Of a stretch of 64,000 nt of DNA, positions 8,776-18,291 are shown one piece after another. The notes below the pieces were generated by a model. The model made no database searches and was not told where the DNA came from. It saw only the letters and a program-made list of their open reading frames with translations. Positions within the stretch are counted from its first letter, which is position 1. Each line of letters starts with the position of its first letter. The position numbers were made by a program, and so were the translations under genes. Source of the DNA: Parachlamydiales bacterium (lineage in GTDB: Bacteria > Chlamydiota > Chlamydiia > Chlamydiales > Rhabdochlamydiaceae); NCBI GenBank assembly GCA_003153295.1, contig PLXY01000005.1:49298-113297 (forward strand), given 5' to 3'.

Positions 8776-9923
8776 TAGAAATCGAATCTGACTCGTAAAG
8801 TTCCACCTTGAAGTCCAAGGTCGCCCTTTTTATCCCCCACCCATGTTGTGCCAGTGAGCTGACCATTGATGACGTTATTGAAAAGCTCGAACTCTTTCAT
8901 GCGGTTTTGTGAGAACCATTCTGAAAATTCATAAGACAGAGATATCGCAACGCGGTAGTCGTCATCACAGAAAAAGGTTTCCCATTCGAACCCTAAACCC
9001 GCTTCGAGATTAGTGGCGACTTTAGAAAACTCATCTTTAAAATGGAACGTGGTAGGAGTCACAACCCCTAAAACTCCATTGATTTTTTGGTTAAGATCGA
9101 AATGGCCGTATAATAAAGAACCCGAAACAGACCCAATGACAGACCAATCCCGTGTAAAATGCCAGTTGAGCTGTGCTCCTGCACGAGCTCCGATGCCCCA
9201 AAAGCTGTTTTCAGCTTTCATCCCCGTCTTGAAAATAGGAACAGGCGTACTCACCAAATTAATAACACCCAGATATTTTGTATCATAATGTTGCCGGATC
9301 GAAGCTCCTCTCAGACCCATGTGCGGACGTAATGCAAGGGTTTTACTGATAAAATAATCTCGGCCCATCTCCAGATCCCAGGTATTATATCTCATTTGCC
9401 ACGTCGCTGAAGCGCTCAATGCCTCCTGCCCTGTAACCGCGGGAGACCATACGGGAGTCAGTACATTTGAAGCATCTCCCAGCGATGTCTTTTTATTTCC
9501 ATCTTGATGCGTATTTAAATATGTCCATCTGACAAAAAGATCCCAAAAATCTTGGTTTCCCCAGGTATAACCGACACCGACTTTAAAACCTGGATCCCAG
9601 TTGACTCCTGGTTTATGGAACACGGTATGAGATCCATTGTTAGTGAGCACATAGTCTAAGCCATCTTCGTCGGCTCTCCAGTAAATAAAATCGGCTTCGA
9701 CAGAGAACCCGCCGGTATGTAGATAGGGAGCGCTTTTGCCTTGCCACCCTCCATGCACATTCTGTTCACCGACCCCTTCTAAGGTCAGAGTTTGGGTATT
9801 GTTTCGTTTTTTGTATTCAGATTTGGGTTCTGGAACGGCCGCAATTTCTTCTTTCGGCTTCTGGCAACCTGTTGCCAACAGAAAAAAAGCCACTGCTGAA
9901 ACAGCAATCGGATGTCTCTTCAT
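8775..9923 (-). CDS. MOMP-like barrel with lipoprotein-type signal peptide
   Basis: 382 residues; AGGAGA precedes the ATG at 9923. The signal peptide ends in a lipobox, FFLLATGC|QKPKEE, predicting lipid attachment at Cys20, unlike the other MOMP-like proteins here. A charged linker (KSEYKKRNNTQT) leads into the barrel blocks FSVEADFIYWRADEDGLDYV, PGFKVGVGYTWGNQDFWDLF and GRDYFISKTLALRPHMGLR. The C-terminus is LRVRFDF. It is more distant from the first three paralogs. A barrel that is also lipidated would be unusual; the alternative is that the Cys is simply part of a standard signal peptide. Confidence 0.85.
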   Translation of the reverse strand: MKRHPIAVSAVAFFLLATGCQKPKEEIAAVPEPKSEYKKRNNTQTLTLEGVGEQNVHGGWQGKSAPYLHTGGFSVEADFIYWRADEDGLDYVLTNNGSHTVFHKPGVNWDPGFKVGVGYTWGNQDFWDLFVRWTYLNTHQDGNKKTSLGDASNVLTPVWSPAVTGQEALSASATWQMRYNTWDLEMGRDYFISKTLALRPHMGLRGASIRQHYDTKYLGVINLVSTPVPIFKTGMKAENSFWGIGARAGAQLNWHFTRDWSVIGSVSGSLLYGHFDLNQKINGVLGVVTPTTFHFKDEFSKVATNLEAGLGFEWETFFCDDDYRVAISLSYEFSEWFSQNRMKEFELFNNVINGQLTGTTWVGDKKGDLGLQGGTLRVRFDF

Positions 9924-10222
9924 ACCCTTCTCCTAAGAGCCGCTTGTAAAACTCCTTTCGAGTCTAAATCCGTCCTTTTTGGGAGGATTCGATTTCTGCA
10001 TCAATTGCCTACACTTAGGTGTATGTCAATTGCTACTGAAACCGAACCTTCCCAAAAATCATCGCATTTGAACTGCGAAGGAGGTTTTACAAGCGACTCT
10101 AATACCTTTCAATCCTGTCTACCAGGTTTAGGAAATATGTAAAATAAAATTTTTAATTGATAGCCCGTCTGGCGTTTTAGAAAAATGCAAAAGCTGGCAG
10201 GGTTTTTATGAAACGTCAGACT

Positions 10223-11623
10223 CTAGTTGCCGGCAAACCTTCGGCGAATAATACAGTACATCGTGTAGGCAGCCCGCCGAGCTTCCATAATGCGCTGGGT
10301 CATAGGAATCACAACCACTCGGTTAAAAACAGGAGGAAAATAAACAAAGATAAATTTGTAGACGATTTTGCTAATTCTAATCAGCGGTAGGATAATTGCA
10401 GAGTTGATTGCTTGAGCCGCCTTTGAAATCCCATGACCTAAAGGAGTCAATATATGTTGGTATATTTTTTTGGGCAGTTTTATTAAAAGTGCATTCCCCA
10501 CCACGCGCAGAATTCTTCCCATGTGAACTAAAACATTGTCATAGGTAAAACTCCAAACGCTTAAAATTCCTCGGCCAAATGGAGTAAGGACATGTTGATA
10601 TATTTTCTTCGGCAATGTGATAAAAAATGCTCTTAAAACCACGCGGACCACTCTTGCAACAGGAGGTAAGACGGTCGTAAAAATGAATCTCCCGAACTTC
10701 ATACATCCTCTACTCACAGGCGTAAGAAAATGTTGATAAATTTTTTGTGGCAACGTCAAAAAAATCGCTTTTGCAAAGATGTGGATTCCTTTCCCTATCG
10801 GAGATAAAACATTTGAGTAAGTAAAATTCCAGACAGATAACAATCCATTTCCAATCGGCGTTAAAACATGCTGATAAAAAGGTTCTAATACATTCGGCAA
10901 TGCCCACTCGAAAATACTTTGGATCGTATGCCCTAAGGGCGTTAAGATACGGGCATAAGTAAATCTCCAAGTCCGTGAAATTCCCTCACCGATAGGGATT
11001 AAGACATCGTCATGAATTTTCTGCGGCAGTGTGACAAAGATCGTCGTAAAAACCATCCTGACCCCTCTTGCCACAGGAGTCAATACTTCCTTATAAGTAA
11101 ATCTAGCCGCATTTAATAGACCGCGTGCGATGGGTGTCAGAACTTTGTGATAGGTAAATCTACCTGCTTTTAATGCACCTTGCCCGATTGGAGTGAGAAC
11201 CTTGTCATAAACTATATGGGCAACTTGTTTAACCTTCCTTATCGTGCGCTGAAGAAACCGCGATGTCATTCGGATTACAGGTCTAATCACGCCTCTATAA
11301 CATTTTTTAGCTAATTTTCTAGTTGAATAGATCAAAACGCCTGGAGAGGCGATGGCAAAAAGTGCAACTCTTAGCCACAACGGACGATCATTAAAGCTCA
11401 TCAACTCAAGTTCAAGCCTCTTAACAGCATCCACATCAGCTTTATACTGAGCAAACTGCCCTTCGATAAGGGATTTATACTGCTGACAAACTAGTTTAAG
11501 CTTCAAAACTTCAGGAAGAACCTCTTTATCGTCTTCACCTTGTACAAAACTATTGATCAAGAAATTAATCTCAGCAGGCAGAGTGACTAACGGATTGTTT
11601 GGATCAAACGAAATAGCAGCCAT
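10223..11623 (-). CDS. Repeat protein with F-box-like N-terminus and alternating 19/27-residue repeats
   Basis: 466 residues from the ATG at 11623; an in-frame GTG at 11632 is possible. Residues about 14-55 resemble an F-box (LPAEINFLINSF, then LKLVCQQYKSLIEG), and one hydrophobic segment follows (WLRVALFAIASPGVLIY). From about residue 140 the protein is built of tandem units. Short 19-residue units (VLTPIGNGLLSVWNFTYSN type) alternate with 27-residue units (VLSPIGKG ... LTLPQKIYQH type), giving a 46-residue composite repeated about five times, preceded by two short units and followed by a basic tail (CIIRRRFAGN). I recognise no family for this repeat. Very basic and amphipathic; possible membrane- or host-interacting effector. 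Confidence 0.72.
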   Translation of the reverse strand: MAAISFDPNNPLVTLPAEINFLINSFVQGEDDKEVLPEVLKLKLVCQQYKSLIEGQFAQYKADVDAVKRLELELMSFNDRPLWLRVALFAIASPGVLIYSTRKLAKKCYRGVIRPVIRMTSRFLQRTIRKVKQVAHIVYDKVLTPIGQGALKAGRFTYHKVLTPIARGLLNAARFTYKEVLTPVARGVRMVFTTIFVTLPQKIHDDVLIPIGEGISRTWRFTYARILTPLGHTIQSIFEWALPNVLEPFYQHVLTPIGNGLLSVWNFTYSNVLSPIGKGIHIFAKAIFLTLPQKIYQHFLTPVSRGCMKFGRFIFTTVLPPVARVVRVVLRAFFITLPKKIYQHVLTPFGRGILSVWSFTYDNVLVHMGRILRVVGNALLIKLPKKIYQHILTPLGHGISKAAQAINSAIILPLIRISKIVYKFIFVYFPPVFNRVVVIPMTQRIMEARRAAYTMYCIIRRRFAGN

Positions 11624-11665
11624 AGATTGCACCCGGGGACGATTTGCAACTATTATAAAGATTCA

Positions 11666-11699
11666 AAAGATTAAGTTCTTGGAAAAGGAAATACTTTAA
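11666..11699. repeat. Direct repeat, left copy flanking licD (relic of the rnz 3' end)
   Basis: 34 bases identical to 12516-12549 except for one base (position 11692). The sequence encodes the last codons of RNase Z (VFPFPRT and stop) on the minus strand, but here it is detached from the rest of that gene. Confidence 0.85.
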
Positions 11700-11753
11700 C
11701 CGTCTCTCTAAAATACCTAATGTTATATTCTTCCGCCAAATTGAAGGCGGTCC

Positions 11754-12524
11754 ATGAAAAAAATACTCATCAAAATCCTCCTGTCCCATGTTTTATTTTT
11801 ATCCGCTTTTTCAAATCCCTTGGATCCTTGTGACCCCCGAGCGATTCAGAGAATTTACCAAATGTTTAAAGATGTGAATGACCTTTTCTCAGTCTGTCAT
11901 ATTCATTATTGGGTCGATAGCGGAACTTTACTTGGGGCTGTCAGACATAATGGATTGATTCCCTGGGATGATGATTTAGATTTGTGCATGCTGCAAGATC
12001 AGGAACAAAAATTTCTCGATCTTATCTACATTTTACAAAAATTTGGATACCGGGTTGTCGGCATGCCTTATGGATACAAAATATACCCCATCGATGGCGA
12101 ACCCATGGCAAATAGACCGTGGAAACATCCCTCCTGTGATATTTTCATTGTCCTGCAGAAAAACGATAAGTTTTATTACAAAATGCACTGGAATCAAGAG
12201 AAAACTGCCGGGATTGTCTATATGAAGGCAGAGGAACTTTTCCCCTTGAGAAGCTATGTTTTTGGACCTCTTGTCGTAAGCGGTCCTAACAATCCTTATC
12301 CGTATTTAGATAGATGGTATGGATATGACTGGTCTACCATTGCCTGTGGAAGCTATGATCATAAACTCGGCAAACCGGTCGCTAAAGTAAGTAAGACTCT
12401 GACAGATGAGGATAGAAAACCTGCTCTCCCTTATCTACCTTTAAATGCAAATTTAGAAAAGTATGAGCTCAAACATTGGCCGGATGATTTTTGCGAGCAA
12501 TACTTACAACATAAGAAAGATTAA
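11754..12524 (+). CDS. LicD family phosphotransferase-like protein with signal peptide
   Basis: 256 residues. The LicD core ([16 protein letters not shown], then [10 protein letters not shown]) is intact with the paired acidic residues of this nucleotidyltransferase-fold family. LicD-type proteins transfer phosphocholine or similar phospho-groups to surface glycans. A signal peptide ([20 protein letters not shown]) is visible, which is unusual because LicD of Haemophilus is cytoplasmic. An exported form is known in eukaryotic relatives (fukutin-like), so it might act in the periplasm or on host material. AAGGCGG precedes the ATG. The gene lies between two copies of a 34-base repeat, and its stop overlaps the rnz stop. 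Confidence 0.8.
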   Translation: MKKILIKILLSHVLFLSAFSNPLDPCDPRAIQRIYQMFKDVNDLFSVCHIHYWVDSGTLLGAVRHNGLIPWDDDLDLCMLQDQEQKFLDLIYILQKFGYRVVGMPYGYKIYPIDGEPMANRPWKHPSCDIFIVLQKNDKFYYKMHWNQEKTAGIVYMKAEELFPLRSYVFGPLVVSGPNNPYPYLDRWYGYDWSTIACGSYDHKLGKPVAKVSKTLTDEDRKPALPYLPLNANLEKYELKHWPDDFCEQYLQHKKD

Positions 12525-12549
12525 GTTCTTGGAAAAGGAAAAACTTTAA
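12516..12549. repeat. Direct repeat, right copy flanking licD (true rnz 3' end)
   Basis: Matches 11666-11699 in 33 of 34 bases. It contains both the licD stop codon (+ strand) and the rnz stop codon (− strand). Confidence 0.85.
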
Positions 12550-13429
12550 GATCATCTGCAGCAAACGTATTGGGGAAAATGGAACGGGCTTCTGTTTCAA
12601 AAGGCTCTAGATCTTGATACCTTGCGGAGAAATGGGTCAAGATGAGTTGCTTCGCATGGGCTTTTTTAGCAATCTCAGCTGCTTGTTTAGCTGTCATATG
12701 GTGATATTCTTTGGCGAGATGTCCATGTTCATCTAGATAAGTGCTCTCGCATAAAAGGAGTGTAGCATTTTTGGCTGCATCGATGGCGCCTTGGCAAGGC
12801 AGCGTATCAATGACAATCGAAAAAATATCGCCGGGACGCACATGACTGACTTCATCAAGAGTGATGATTTTGCCACCGATCGTGATCTGCTTTTCTCTTT
12901 CTAAAAGACGTACTAATTCCCCTTGAACGCCTTTATCTTTGAGCTTTTGTTTATCGAATTTAATCGTATCTTTTTCTTTGATGCGCCAAGCAAAATTCTC
13001 CACGCCGTGATCGAGAGAAAAAGCTTCGATCCGGAATTTCTCATCTTCTTCGACAAGCCCCGGTTTATGGACGGGATGCGGGATGACGTGGATATTTTCG
13101 TGATACATCGTCCCATAACGGAGTCTGTCAAAATAGACTTGCCCACTGGCGGGATAATAGCAGTGGATCGGATGGGTGACTTTATCGAGATTGAGCCGCA
13201 TTAGCATCGATCCCACTCCCAAACAATGATCGCCATGGAAGTGGCTGATGAACATCCTATTCACGCACGTGGGAGCGACATTAGCAAAAATAAACTGCCG
13301 TTGCGTCCCCTCGCCGGGGTCGAAAAGAAATCCTTCATCATTCCAGCGTAAAAGATAAGCGCCGTGATTGCGTCTGCGGGTCGGCTGCTGACTTGAACAT
13401 CCTAAAATTATCAGATCACGCACGCTCAT
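12521..13429 (-). CDS. rnz: Ribonuclease Z
   Basis: 302 residues, the size of short-form tRNase Z. It removes the 3' trailer from tRNA precursors. The metallo-beta-lactamase zinc motif is HFHGDHCLG, a second ligand region is [10 protein letters not shown], and [11 protein letters not shown] with LTHFSARY complete the fold. No signal peptide. The start at 13429 overlaps the rhomboid stop by ATGA, placing it last in the lon-hldE-rhomboid-rnz run. The orthologue in C. trachomatis, as I remember it, is CT346, next to xerC. Confidence 0.93.
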   Translation of the reverse strand: MSVRDLIILGCSSQQPTRRRNHGAYLLRWNDEGFLFDPGEGTQRQFIFANVAPTCVNRMFISHFHGDHCLGVGSMLMRLNLDKVTHPIHCYYPASGQVYFDRLRYGTMYHENIHVIPHPVHKPGLVEEDEKFRIEAFSLDHGVENFAWRIKEKDTIKFDKQKLKDKGVQGELVRLLEREKQITIGGKIITLDEVSHVRPGDIFSIVIDTLPCQGAIDAAKNATLLLCESTYLDEHGHLAKEYHHMTAKQAAEIAKKAHAKQLILTHFSARYQDLEPFETEARSIFPNTFAADDLKVFPFPRT

Positions 13430-14559
13430 CGAGAGCTCCTGCTGAAGAAGGGAAGACGGGCTAAAACGATTCCGGTGAGGCCCCCTATAATATGGGCGGT
13501 GTTGGCAATGTTAGCATAGAGTTCCGTCACATGGAAAAAATCGAGTCCTAAGGAAACGAGTTCGAGCACAAGTAAAACGATCACATAGATCAGGATAAAA
13601 CGTACAATGGTGGGCTGGAGCGGATATCCTTCCCAGGGGGCCATCTTTTGTCTCATCCAGATAAAACCGACCATGCCCATGACAATGCCTGAATAACCGA
13701 GAAACTCAGGTCCGCTGGCGATATATTGAAAGACGTTGGCAATCACACCGATAATTAAAGTAAAAATGAGATAACGAAAAATCCCTATGCGCTGTTCGAT
13801 CTGCCTACCTAAGACCCAGACCCAGGCCATATTAAAAAGGATATGCAAGAGGTTGCCATGCAATAAGACAGGGGTAAATAAACGCCAGACTTCTCCTTGT
13901 CGGATCTTTCCAAAAAGTGTTCCCGGAGGCAGTGCATCATAATCTTTCCAGCTCCGCTGCATGATCAGCTCTGTAAATCCTTTCCAGGTGGGAGCATTTT
14001 TAACCTTTTCAAAACAGGCTTGTCCTTCAACGGAAAGCTCCTTGATCTCTTCAGGCGTTCGGATAGGATATTGATCTAAAAACTTTTCAAAATTCACAAA
14101 ATATTCAGGGTAATCAAAAATGAGCTTCTTTTCTAAAGGAGTAAATCCGACCTGCAAAGCTTCCATTCCCTTTTGCTTGAGAATGGCTCCCTCTTGTAAA
14201 GAGTTTAAAAAATAAAGTAGTCCGCAGAGAAGAATAATAAAATTATTGAGAGAAAAGGAAGAGCCGGGCCGTTTTGCAGCCATGCGGACTTTCCATTTAG
14301 GGGGTTCGGCTTTAGGAGCAGCCGCTTCTATCTTATCTTTAGTGGGCTCAAACCGGACATCATGGGGATCTTTTTGCCATTCCTGATAAAAAGCCCACGC
14401 TTTATCGAAATCGTCTTCTTCAATGATCCATAGGCGATAAATCGGTAGATCGGCAGCGTCTTTCCCCGAGTCATAAAGACTCTGAATGCCTTCTTTTTGC
14501 AAGAAAGCCTGAAAGCCAAAGGCTTGCCGTTCATCTTTAAATTCGCCGATTAAGCGCAT
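13426..14559 (-). CDS. Rhomboid family intramembrane serine protease (GlpG-like)
   Basis: 377 residues. A soluble N-terminal domain (1-68, [20 protein letters not shown]) resembles the GlpG cytoplasmic domain and is followed by a Pro/Lys-rich linker. Transmembrane segments start near residue 103, with a long extracytoplasmic insertion before [19 protein letters not shown]. The catalytic serine is S290 in GYSGIV and the base is H356 in NTAHIIGG, so the enzyme should be active. It would cleave membrane protein substrates within the bilayer. It overlaps hldE (10 bases) and rnz (4 bases), so the four genes are likely one operon. Confidence 0.9.
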   Translation of the reverse strand: MRLIGEFKDERQAFGFQAFLQKEGIQSLYDSGKDAADLPIYRLWIIEEDDFDKAWAFYQEWQKDPHDVRFEPTKDKIEAAAPKAEPPKWKVRMAAKRPGSSFSLNNFIILLCGLLYFLNSLQEGAILKQKGMEALQVGFTPLEKKLIFDYPEYFVNFEKFLDQYPIRTPEEIKELSVEGQACFEKVKNAPTWKGFTELIMQRSWKDYDALPPGTLFGKIRQGEVWRLFTPVLLHGNLLHILFNMAWVWVLGRQIEQRIGIFRYLIFTLIIGVIANVFQYIASGPEFLGYSGIVMGMVGFIWMRQKMAPWEGYPLQPTIVRFILIYVIVLLVLELVSLGLDFFHVTELYANIANTAHIIGGLTGIVLARLPFFSRSSR

Positions 14560-15059
14560 GTAGCAACTATTTTTTTAATCAATGTAGAAGTCGATAGGCC
14601 AGGAATGAGCTCGACAATATGGAGACGTCCTCCATGCGATAAAACGACATCGGCTTCGATGCAGTGGGCGCCATATTCAGCGCCATTGACATGGACATGC
14701 GGTTTAATTTTAGTCAGGAGCGCACGAGGATCTGTCTCTTCGAAGGTCGTTACAAAGTCGACAAACTCCAAAGCAGCGATCATCCGGAGCCGGTACTCTA
14801 AAGGTATAATCGGCCTTAACGGACTTTTATACTTTTGAATCGAGCTGTCCGAGTTCAGCGCAAGGATGAGCAGGTCGGCTTGCAAAGAGGCTTCATAGAG
14901 CATATGGAGATGGCCCGCATGGAGCAGATCGAAGGAGCCGTTCAAAGTCGCAACGGTCTTGCCGCTTTTCTTAAGGCCCTCGACGGTCTCTTCTATCTTC
15001 GACGGCTCGATCCACTTTTGAGAAAAATATTCTTCAAAGTTTTTTGGAGAACGCGACAT
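14550..15059 (-). CDS. hldE: HldE/RfaE2-type adenylyltransferase
   Basis: 170 residues from the ATG at 15059, chosen because GAGG lies six bases upstream; in-frame ATGs further up would read into lon. The nucleotidyltransferase signature GSFDLLHAGHLHML (HxGH type) is complete, and NSDSSIQKYKSPLRPIIP and the terminal STLIKKI match the ADP-heptose synthase C-terminal domain. Family role: adenylylation of heptose-1-phosphate for LPS core. The kinase half of HldE is absent here, so it is either a stand-alone adenylyltransferase or a related cytidylyltransferase acting on another sugar phosphate. The start lies within the last codons of lon. Confidence 0.78.
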   Translation of the reverse strand: MSRSPKNFEEYFSQKWIEPSKIEETVEGLKKSGKTVATLNGSFDLLHAGHLHMLYEASLQADLLILALNSDSSIQKYKSPLRPIIPLEYRLRMIAALEFVDFVTTFEETDPRALLTKIKPHVHVNGAEYGAHCIEADVVLSHGGRLHIVELIPGLSTSTLIKKIVATCA

Positions 15060-17511
15060 TGAAGACCTCATCGTAAATATCCACAAAATGAACCTGCAGC
15101 CCTTTTTTAATATAGGCAGGAAGCTCATCAAAATCTCTTTTATTTTCCTTGGGGAAAATAAGCACTTTAACACCTGAACGGCGAGCTGCGATCACTTTCT
15201 CTTTTAATCCGCCGATCGGCAAAACTTTCCCGGTCAGCGTCAACTCGCCTGTCATGCCTAAATCTTGCAAAATAGGCTGGTTGCGTAGGAGCGAGATCAG
15301 AGATGTCAGCATCGTCACGCCTGCGGAAGGTCCATCTTTAGGAGTGGCTCCTTCAGGAATGTGTATGTGTACCTGGCTTTTTCCAAAAAAGTCTTTGCCC
15401 GGAGCATATTTTTGATAGGTGCTCTGCAAATAACTCCATGCAATTTGAGAAGATTCTTTCATCACATCGCCCGCTTGGCCTGTGAGTTTCATTTCTGTTT
15501 TTTCTGCAGGGAATTTCACCGATTCAACATAAAGCGTAGCTCCGCCCATCGATGTCCAGGCCAGCCCCATGCAAACTCCAATCGGAGTTCTTGGATAATA
15601 TCGATCGCTGGTGAAAATCGGTTTGCCGAGATATTTTTCTAAACTCTTGTCAGTGAGATGATGTTCTTCATGCTTCGGTTTTTTCTTCTTCTTAGCTGCG
15701 CTTTCTTCCTCACGGACAACTTTCACAGCCACTTTACGCATGATCTTTTTAACATAGTTCTCAAGACTTCGAACGCCTGCTTCTCTAGCGTAGCCGTTGA
15801 TCATCTCTTTTAAAGCGCTGACAGAAAAATCGAGATCCTGCGATTTGAGTCCCATGGTCTTGCGATTACGAGGGATCAAATATTTTTGAGCGATCTTGAT
15901 CTTTTCTTCCATGATGTAGCCGGAAAGGCGCAGGATGTCCATCCGGTCTTTCAAAGGCTCTGGGATCGTATCGAGAACGTTCGCTGTCACAATAAATAAA
16001 ATATTAGACAGGTTGCAACGGACATCGAGATAATGATCTAAAAAGTCTTTATTTTGTTCGGGATCGAGCACTTCGAGAAGCGCAGAGGCAGGATCGCCTT
16101 GATAGCTGCTACCGAGTTTGTCGACTTCATCCAACATGATGACAGGGTTCATCGTCTGCGTGAACTTGAGCGCCTGGATCATTTTCCCCGGCATCGCTCC
16201 TATATAGGTGCGGCGGTGGCCTTTGATCTCGGCCTCATCGCGCATTCCCCCGACAGAAAAACGGTAGAATTGACGATTGAGCGCGCGGGCAATACTTTTG
16301 CCGATGCTCGTTTTACCGACTCCTGGAGGCCCGACTAAACAGATGATGCTTCCTTTGACGCCGCCGGAAAGTTTTCCGACGCTGATGAACTCCAAGATCC
16401 GTTCTTTGATATCTTCGAGACCGTAATGATCTTCTTCAAGGATTTTCTTTGCTTTTCCTAAATCATGCGATTCTTCGCTGTAGATGCCCCAAGGAAGGAT
16501 CGTCAACCAGTCGAGATAATTACGGCAGACGGCATATTCCGCAGATTGCACTTCCAAGACGGAAAGTTTTTCCATCTCTTCTCGGATCACTGTCATCACA
16601 TCGTCAGGCACTTGCCTTTTTTTCAAACGGCTTTCGAATTTTTCAAGGTCGATCGATTTGTCTTCTTTTTCTAACCCTAGTTCTTTTTTAATCGTCTTGA
16701 GCTGCTCTCGCAAGAAGAAGTCGCGCTGTGTCTTCGTGATGGTCTGCTCCATCTTTTGCGTGATCGTGTTTTGCAGTTTGCTCAAATCGAGCTCTTTTTT
16801 TAAGAGCATGAGAGCTTTATCAATACGGCTGTGGAGATCGAATGTTTCCAAAACTTCTTGCAGCTCTTCCCGTCCTGCTGTCGTCAGCGCTACAGCAAAG
16901 TCCGCAAGTTTTCCTGGCTCTGTAAAATCAGAATGGGACAAGAAAATTTGGAGCTCTTCTTTAAAGAGAGGATTTAATTTAAGCAATTCTTTGATCGTGG
17001 TGATGATGCTGATCGAATAGGCTTTCAGCTCTTTCGTCAGTTTTCCTCCGCCGTCTTCGAAATATTTGACTTGAGCACGGAGATACTTCGCAGATTTGAC
17101 AGGCTTAGTAATGGAAATTCTCTTTTCCATATTGAGAACGACCTGGGCTCCGCCTTGCTCCATAGGAATAATGCGTAAGATGCGGGCAAGCACGCCCACC
17201 TTATAAAGGTCATCAAATCCGACTTTATAGACATTGGCATCTTCTTTTTTTGTGAGAAATAGCCCCATGCACTTATGTTCGGTCTTAGCCACGATTTTGA
17301 GGACTTCATAAAAAGGACCGGGTTCGATGACAACAGGAGCGGCCATTCCCGGAAAAAAAGGACGGCGTGTCAGAGGAACAATAAAAACTTGGTCGGGACC
17401 GCTAGGAGTCGGCTGTTCTTCCTGTTTCCCTTGTAAAGATTCTTTGACAGCATCGACAACGGCTTCCTCTTCTTCAGTGAAAACATTTTCATCTTCCATA
17501 TATTGATGCAT
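15034..17511 (-). CDS. lon: ATP-dependent Lon protease
   Basis: 825 residues. Degrades misfolded and regulatory proteins in the cytoplasm. The N-terminal LAN domain begins after a short acidic leader (VPLTRRPFFPGMAAPV). The AAA+ module has Walker A GPPGVGKTS and Walker B MLDEVDKLG. The C-terminal protease domain has the Ser-Lys dyad S729 (PKDGPSAGVTM) and K772 (GGLKEKVIAA). Length is normal for bacterial Lon. GAGG lies close to the ATG at 17511; the ATG at 17499 is a less likely alternative. It heads the minus-strand operon and is divergent from tsaB, with about 74 bases between starts. C. trachomatis lon is, as I recall, CT344. Confidence 0.96.
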   Translation of the reverse strand: MHQYMEDENVFTEEEEAVVDAVKESLQGKQEEQPTPSGPDQVFIVPLTRRPFFPGMAAPVVIEPGPFYEVLKIVAKTEHKCMGLFLTKKEDANVYKVGFDDLYKVGVLARILRIIPMEQGGAQVVLNMEKRISITKPVKSAKYLRAQVKYFEDGGGKLTKELKAYSISIITTIKELLKLNPLFKEELQIFLSHSDFTEPGKLADFAVALTTAGREELQEVLETFDLHSRIDKALMLLKKELDLSKLQNTITQKMEQTITKTQRDFFLREQLKTIKKELGLEKEDKSIDLEKFESRLKKRQVPDDVMTVIREEMEKLSVLEVQSAEYAVCRNYLDWLTILPWGIYSEESHDLGKAKKILEEDHYGLEDIKERILEFISVGKLSGGVKGSIICLVGPPGVGKTSIGKSIARALNRQFYRFSVGGMRDEAEIKGHRRTYIGAMPGKMIQALKFTQTMNPVIMLDEVDKLGSSYQGDPASALLEVLDPEQNKDFLDHYLDVRCNLSNILFIVTANVLDTIPEPLKDRMDILRLSGYIMEEKIKIAQKYLIPRNRKTMGLKSQDLDFSVSALKEMINGYAREAGVRSLENYVKKIMRKVAVKVVREEESAAKKKKKPKHEEHHLTDKSLEKYLGKPIFTSDRYYPRTPIGVCMGLAWTSMGGATLYVESVKFPAEKTEMKLTGQAGDVMKESSQIAWSYLQSTYQKYAPGKDFFGKSQVHIHIPEGATPKDGPSAGVTMLTSLISLLRNQPILQDLGMTGELTLTGKVLPIGGLKEKVIAARRSGVKVLIFPKENKRDFDELPAYIKKGLQVHFVDIYDEVFNVAFSKKL

Positions 17512-17585
17512 TATTCCTCAACGTTAAATATTAAGAATCTATCAGCTCTACAAAAATATCGCAATGAAAGGTATAATATTCGGTA

Positions 17586-17963
17586 ATGACATCTCTAATT
17601 ATTGATACGACAGGCTCTCAAGCTTTTATCGGACTTGCCGAAAACGGCTCTCTCCTATCTACAATTATCATTTCCGAGGGACGTCAGCTTTCAAAATTTC
17701 TTTTAACATCAATCCAATCCATTTTGCAAGCACGCACTCCAAATTTCATTGCAATCGGCACAGGCCCAGGCTCTTTCACTGGTTCTCGCGTCGGTGGCAT
17801 CGTAGCTCAGAGTTTAAGCTATGCTTGGAATATTCCCCTTATCTCTTTTTCTTCGACTTTGCTTCCAGATTTGGACCAAATTGCGGTCTTTTCCCATGAA
17901 AAATACCTCTTAGGCGACATATCCCCCCAAATAGAACTTGTCTATATTTCCTCTACACCGTAA
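17586..17963 (+). CDS. tsaB: TsaB (YeaZ)-like t6A tRNA modification protein, short form
   Basis: 125 residues. TsaB partners TsaD to make the N6-threonylcarbamoyl modification of tRNA. The N-terminal half is recognisable: LIIDTTGSQAFIGLAENG and IGTGPGSFTGSRVGGIVAQ. Family members are usually about 220-230 residues, so the C-terminal half is largely missing; after about residue 100 the match fades. It could be a naturally reduced chlamydial form, since the dimer interface with TsaD is N-terminal. It precedes rpsU by 41 bases, as in the Chlamydia order (tsaB-like gene CT343, rpsU CT342, from memory). Confidence 0.8.
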   Translation: MTSLIIDTTGSQAFIGLAENGSLLSTIIISEGRQLSKFLLTSIQSILQARTPNFIAIGTGPGSFTGSRVGGIVAQSLSYAWNIPLISFSSTLLPDLDQIAVFSHEKYLLGDISPQIELVYISSTP

Positions 17964-18004
17964 GATTCTAAGAATATTCTAATTTTAAAGGAGTGAATTC
18001 CTGA

Positions 18005-18199
18005 ATGACTAGCGTAAAGGTCCGTCCCGGTGAGCCGATAGATAAAGCTCTACGCGCCCTCAAAAAGAAAATTGACAAAGAAGGCATCTTAAAAGCTGCG
18101 AAAGCCCATCGCTTTTATGATAAGCCCTCTGTCAAAAGTCGTGCTAAAGCCAAAGCTGCTTTAAAATATAAAAAAATAAAATCTTTTAATAGATATTAA
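18005..18199 (+). CDS. rpsU: 30S ribosomal protein bS21
   Basis: 64 residues, strongly basic, matching bS21 ([19 protein letters not shown], then [18 protein letters not shown]). It binds the 3' domain of 16S rRNA in the small subunit. AAGGAG lies 13 bases upstream of the ATG. It sits between tsaB and dnaJ as in other Chlamydiota. Confidence 0.95.
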   Translation: MTSVKVRPGEPIDKALRALKKKIDKEGILKAAKAHRFYDKPSVKSRAKAKAALKYKKIKSFNRY

Positions 18200-18291
18200 G
18201 AGAGCTGTTTTTTTAGCACTCGACTTTAGAAATTGCTAAAAAACTCCATTTCGCGCTAAACTTGTGTGAACAACACATCCAGAGATGACTT

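Noticed and set aside
10223..11623. CRISPR array suggested by regular repetition
   Set aside because: The periodicity is in the protein (46-residue composite); DNA units are not identical and are in frame, with no spacer pattern.
16658..17020. 120-codon frame on the + strand within lon
   Set aside because: Antisense shadow of the lon coding sequence, rich in Ser/Phe as expected from codon bias.
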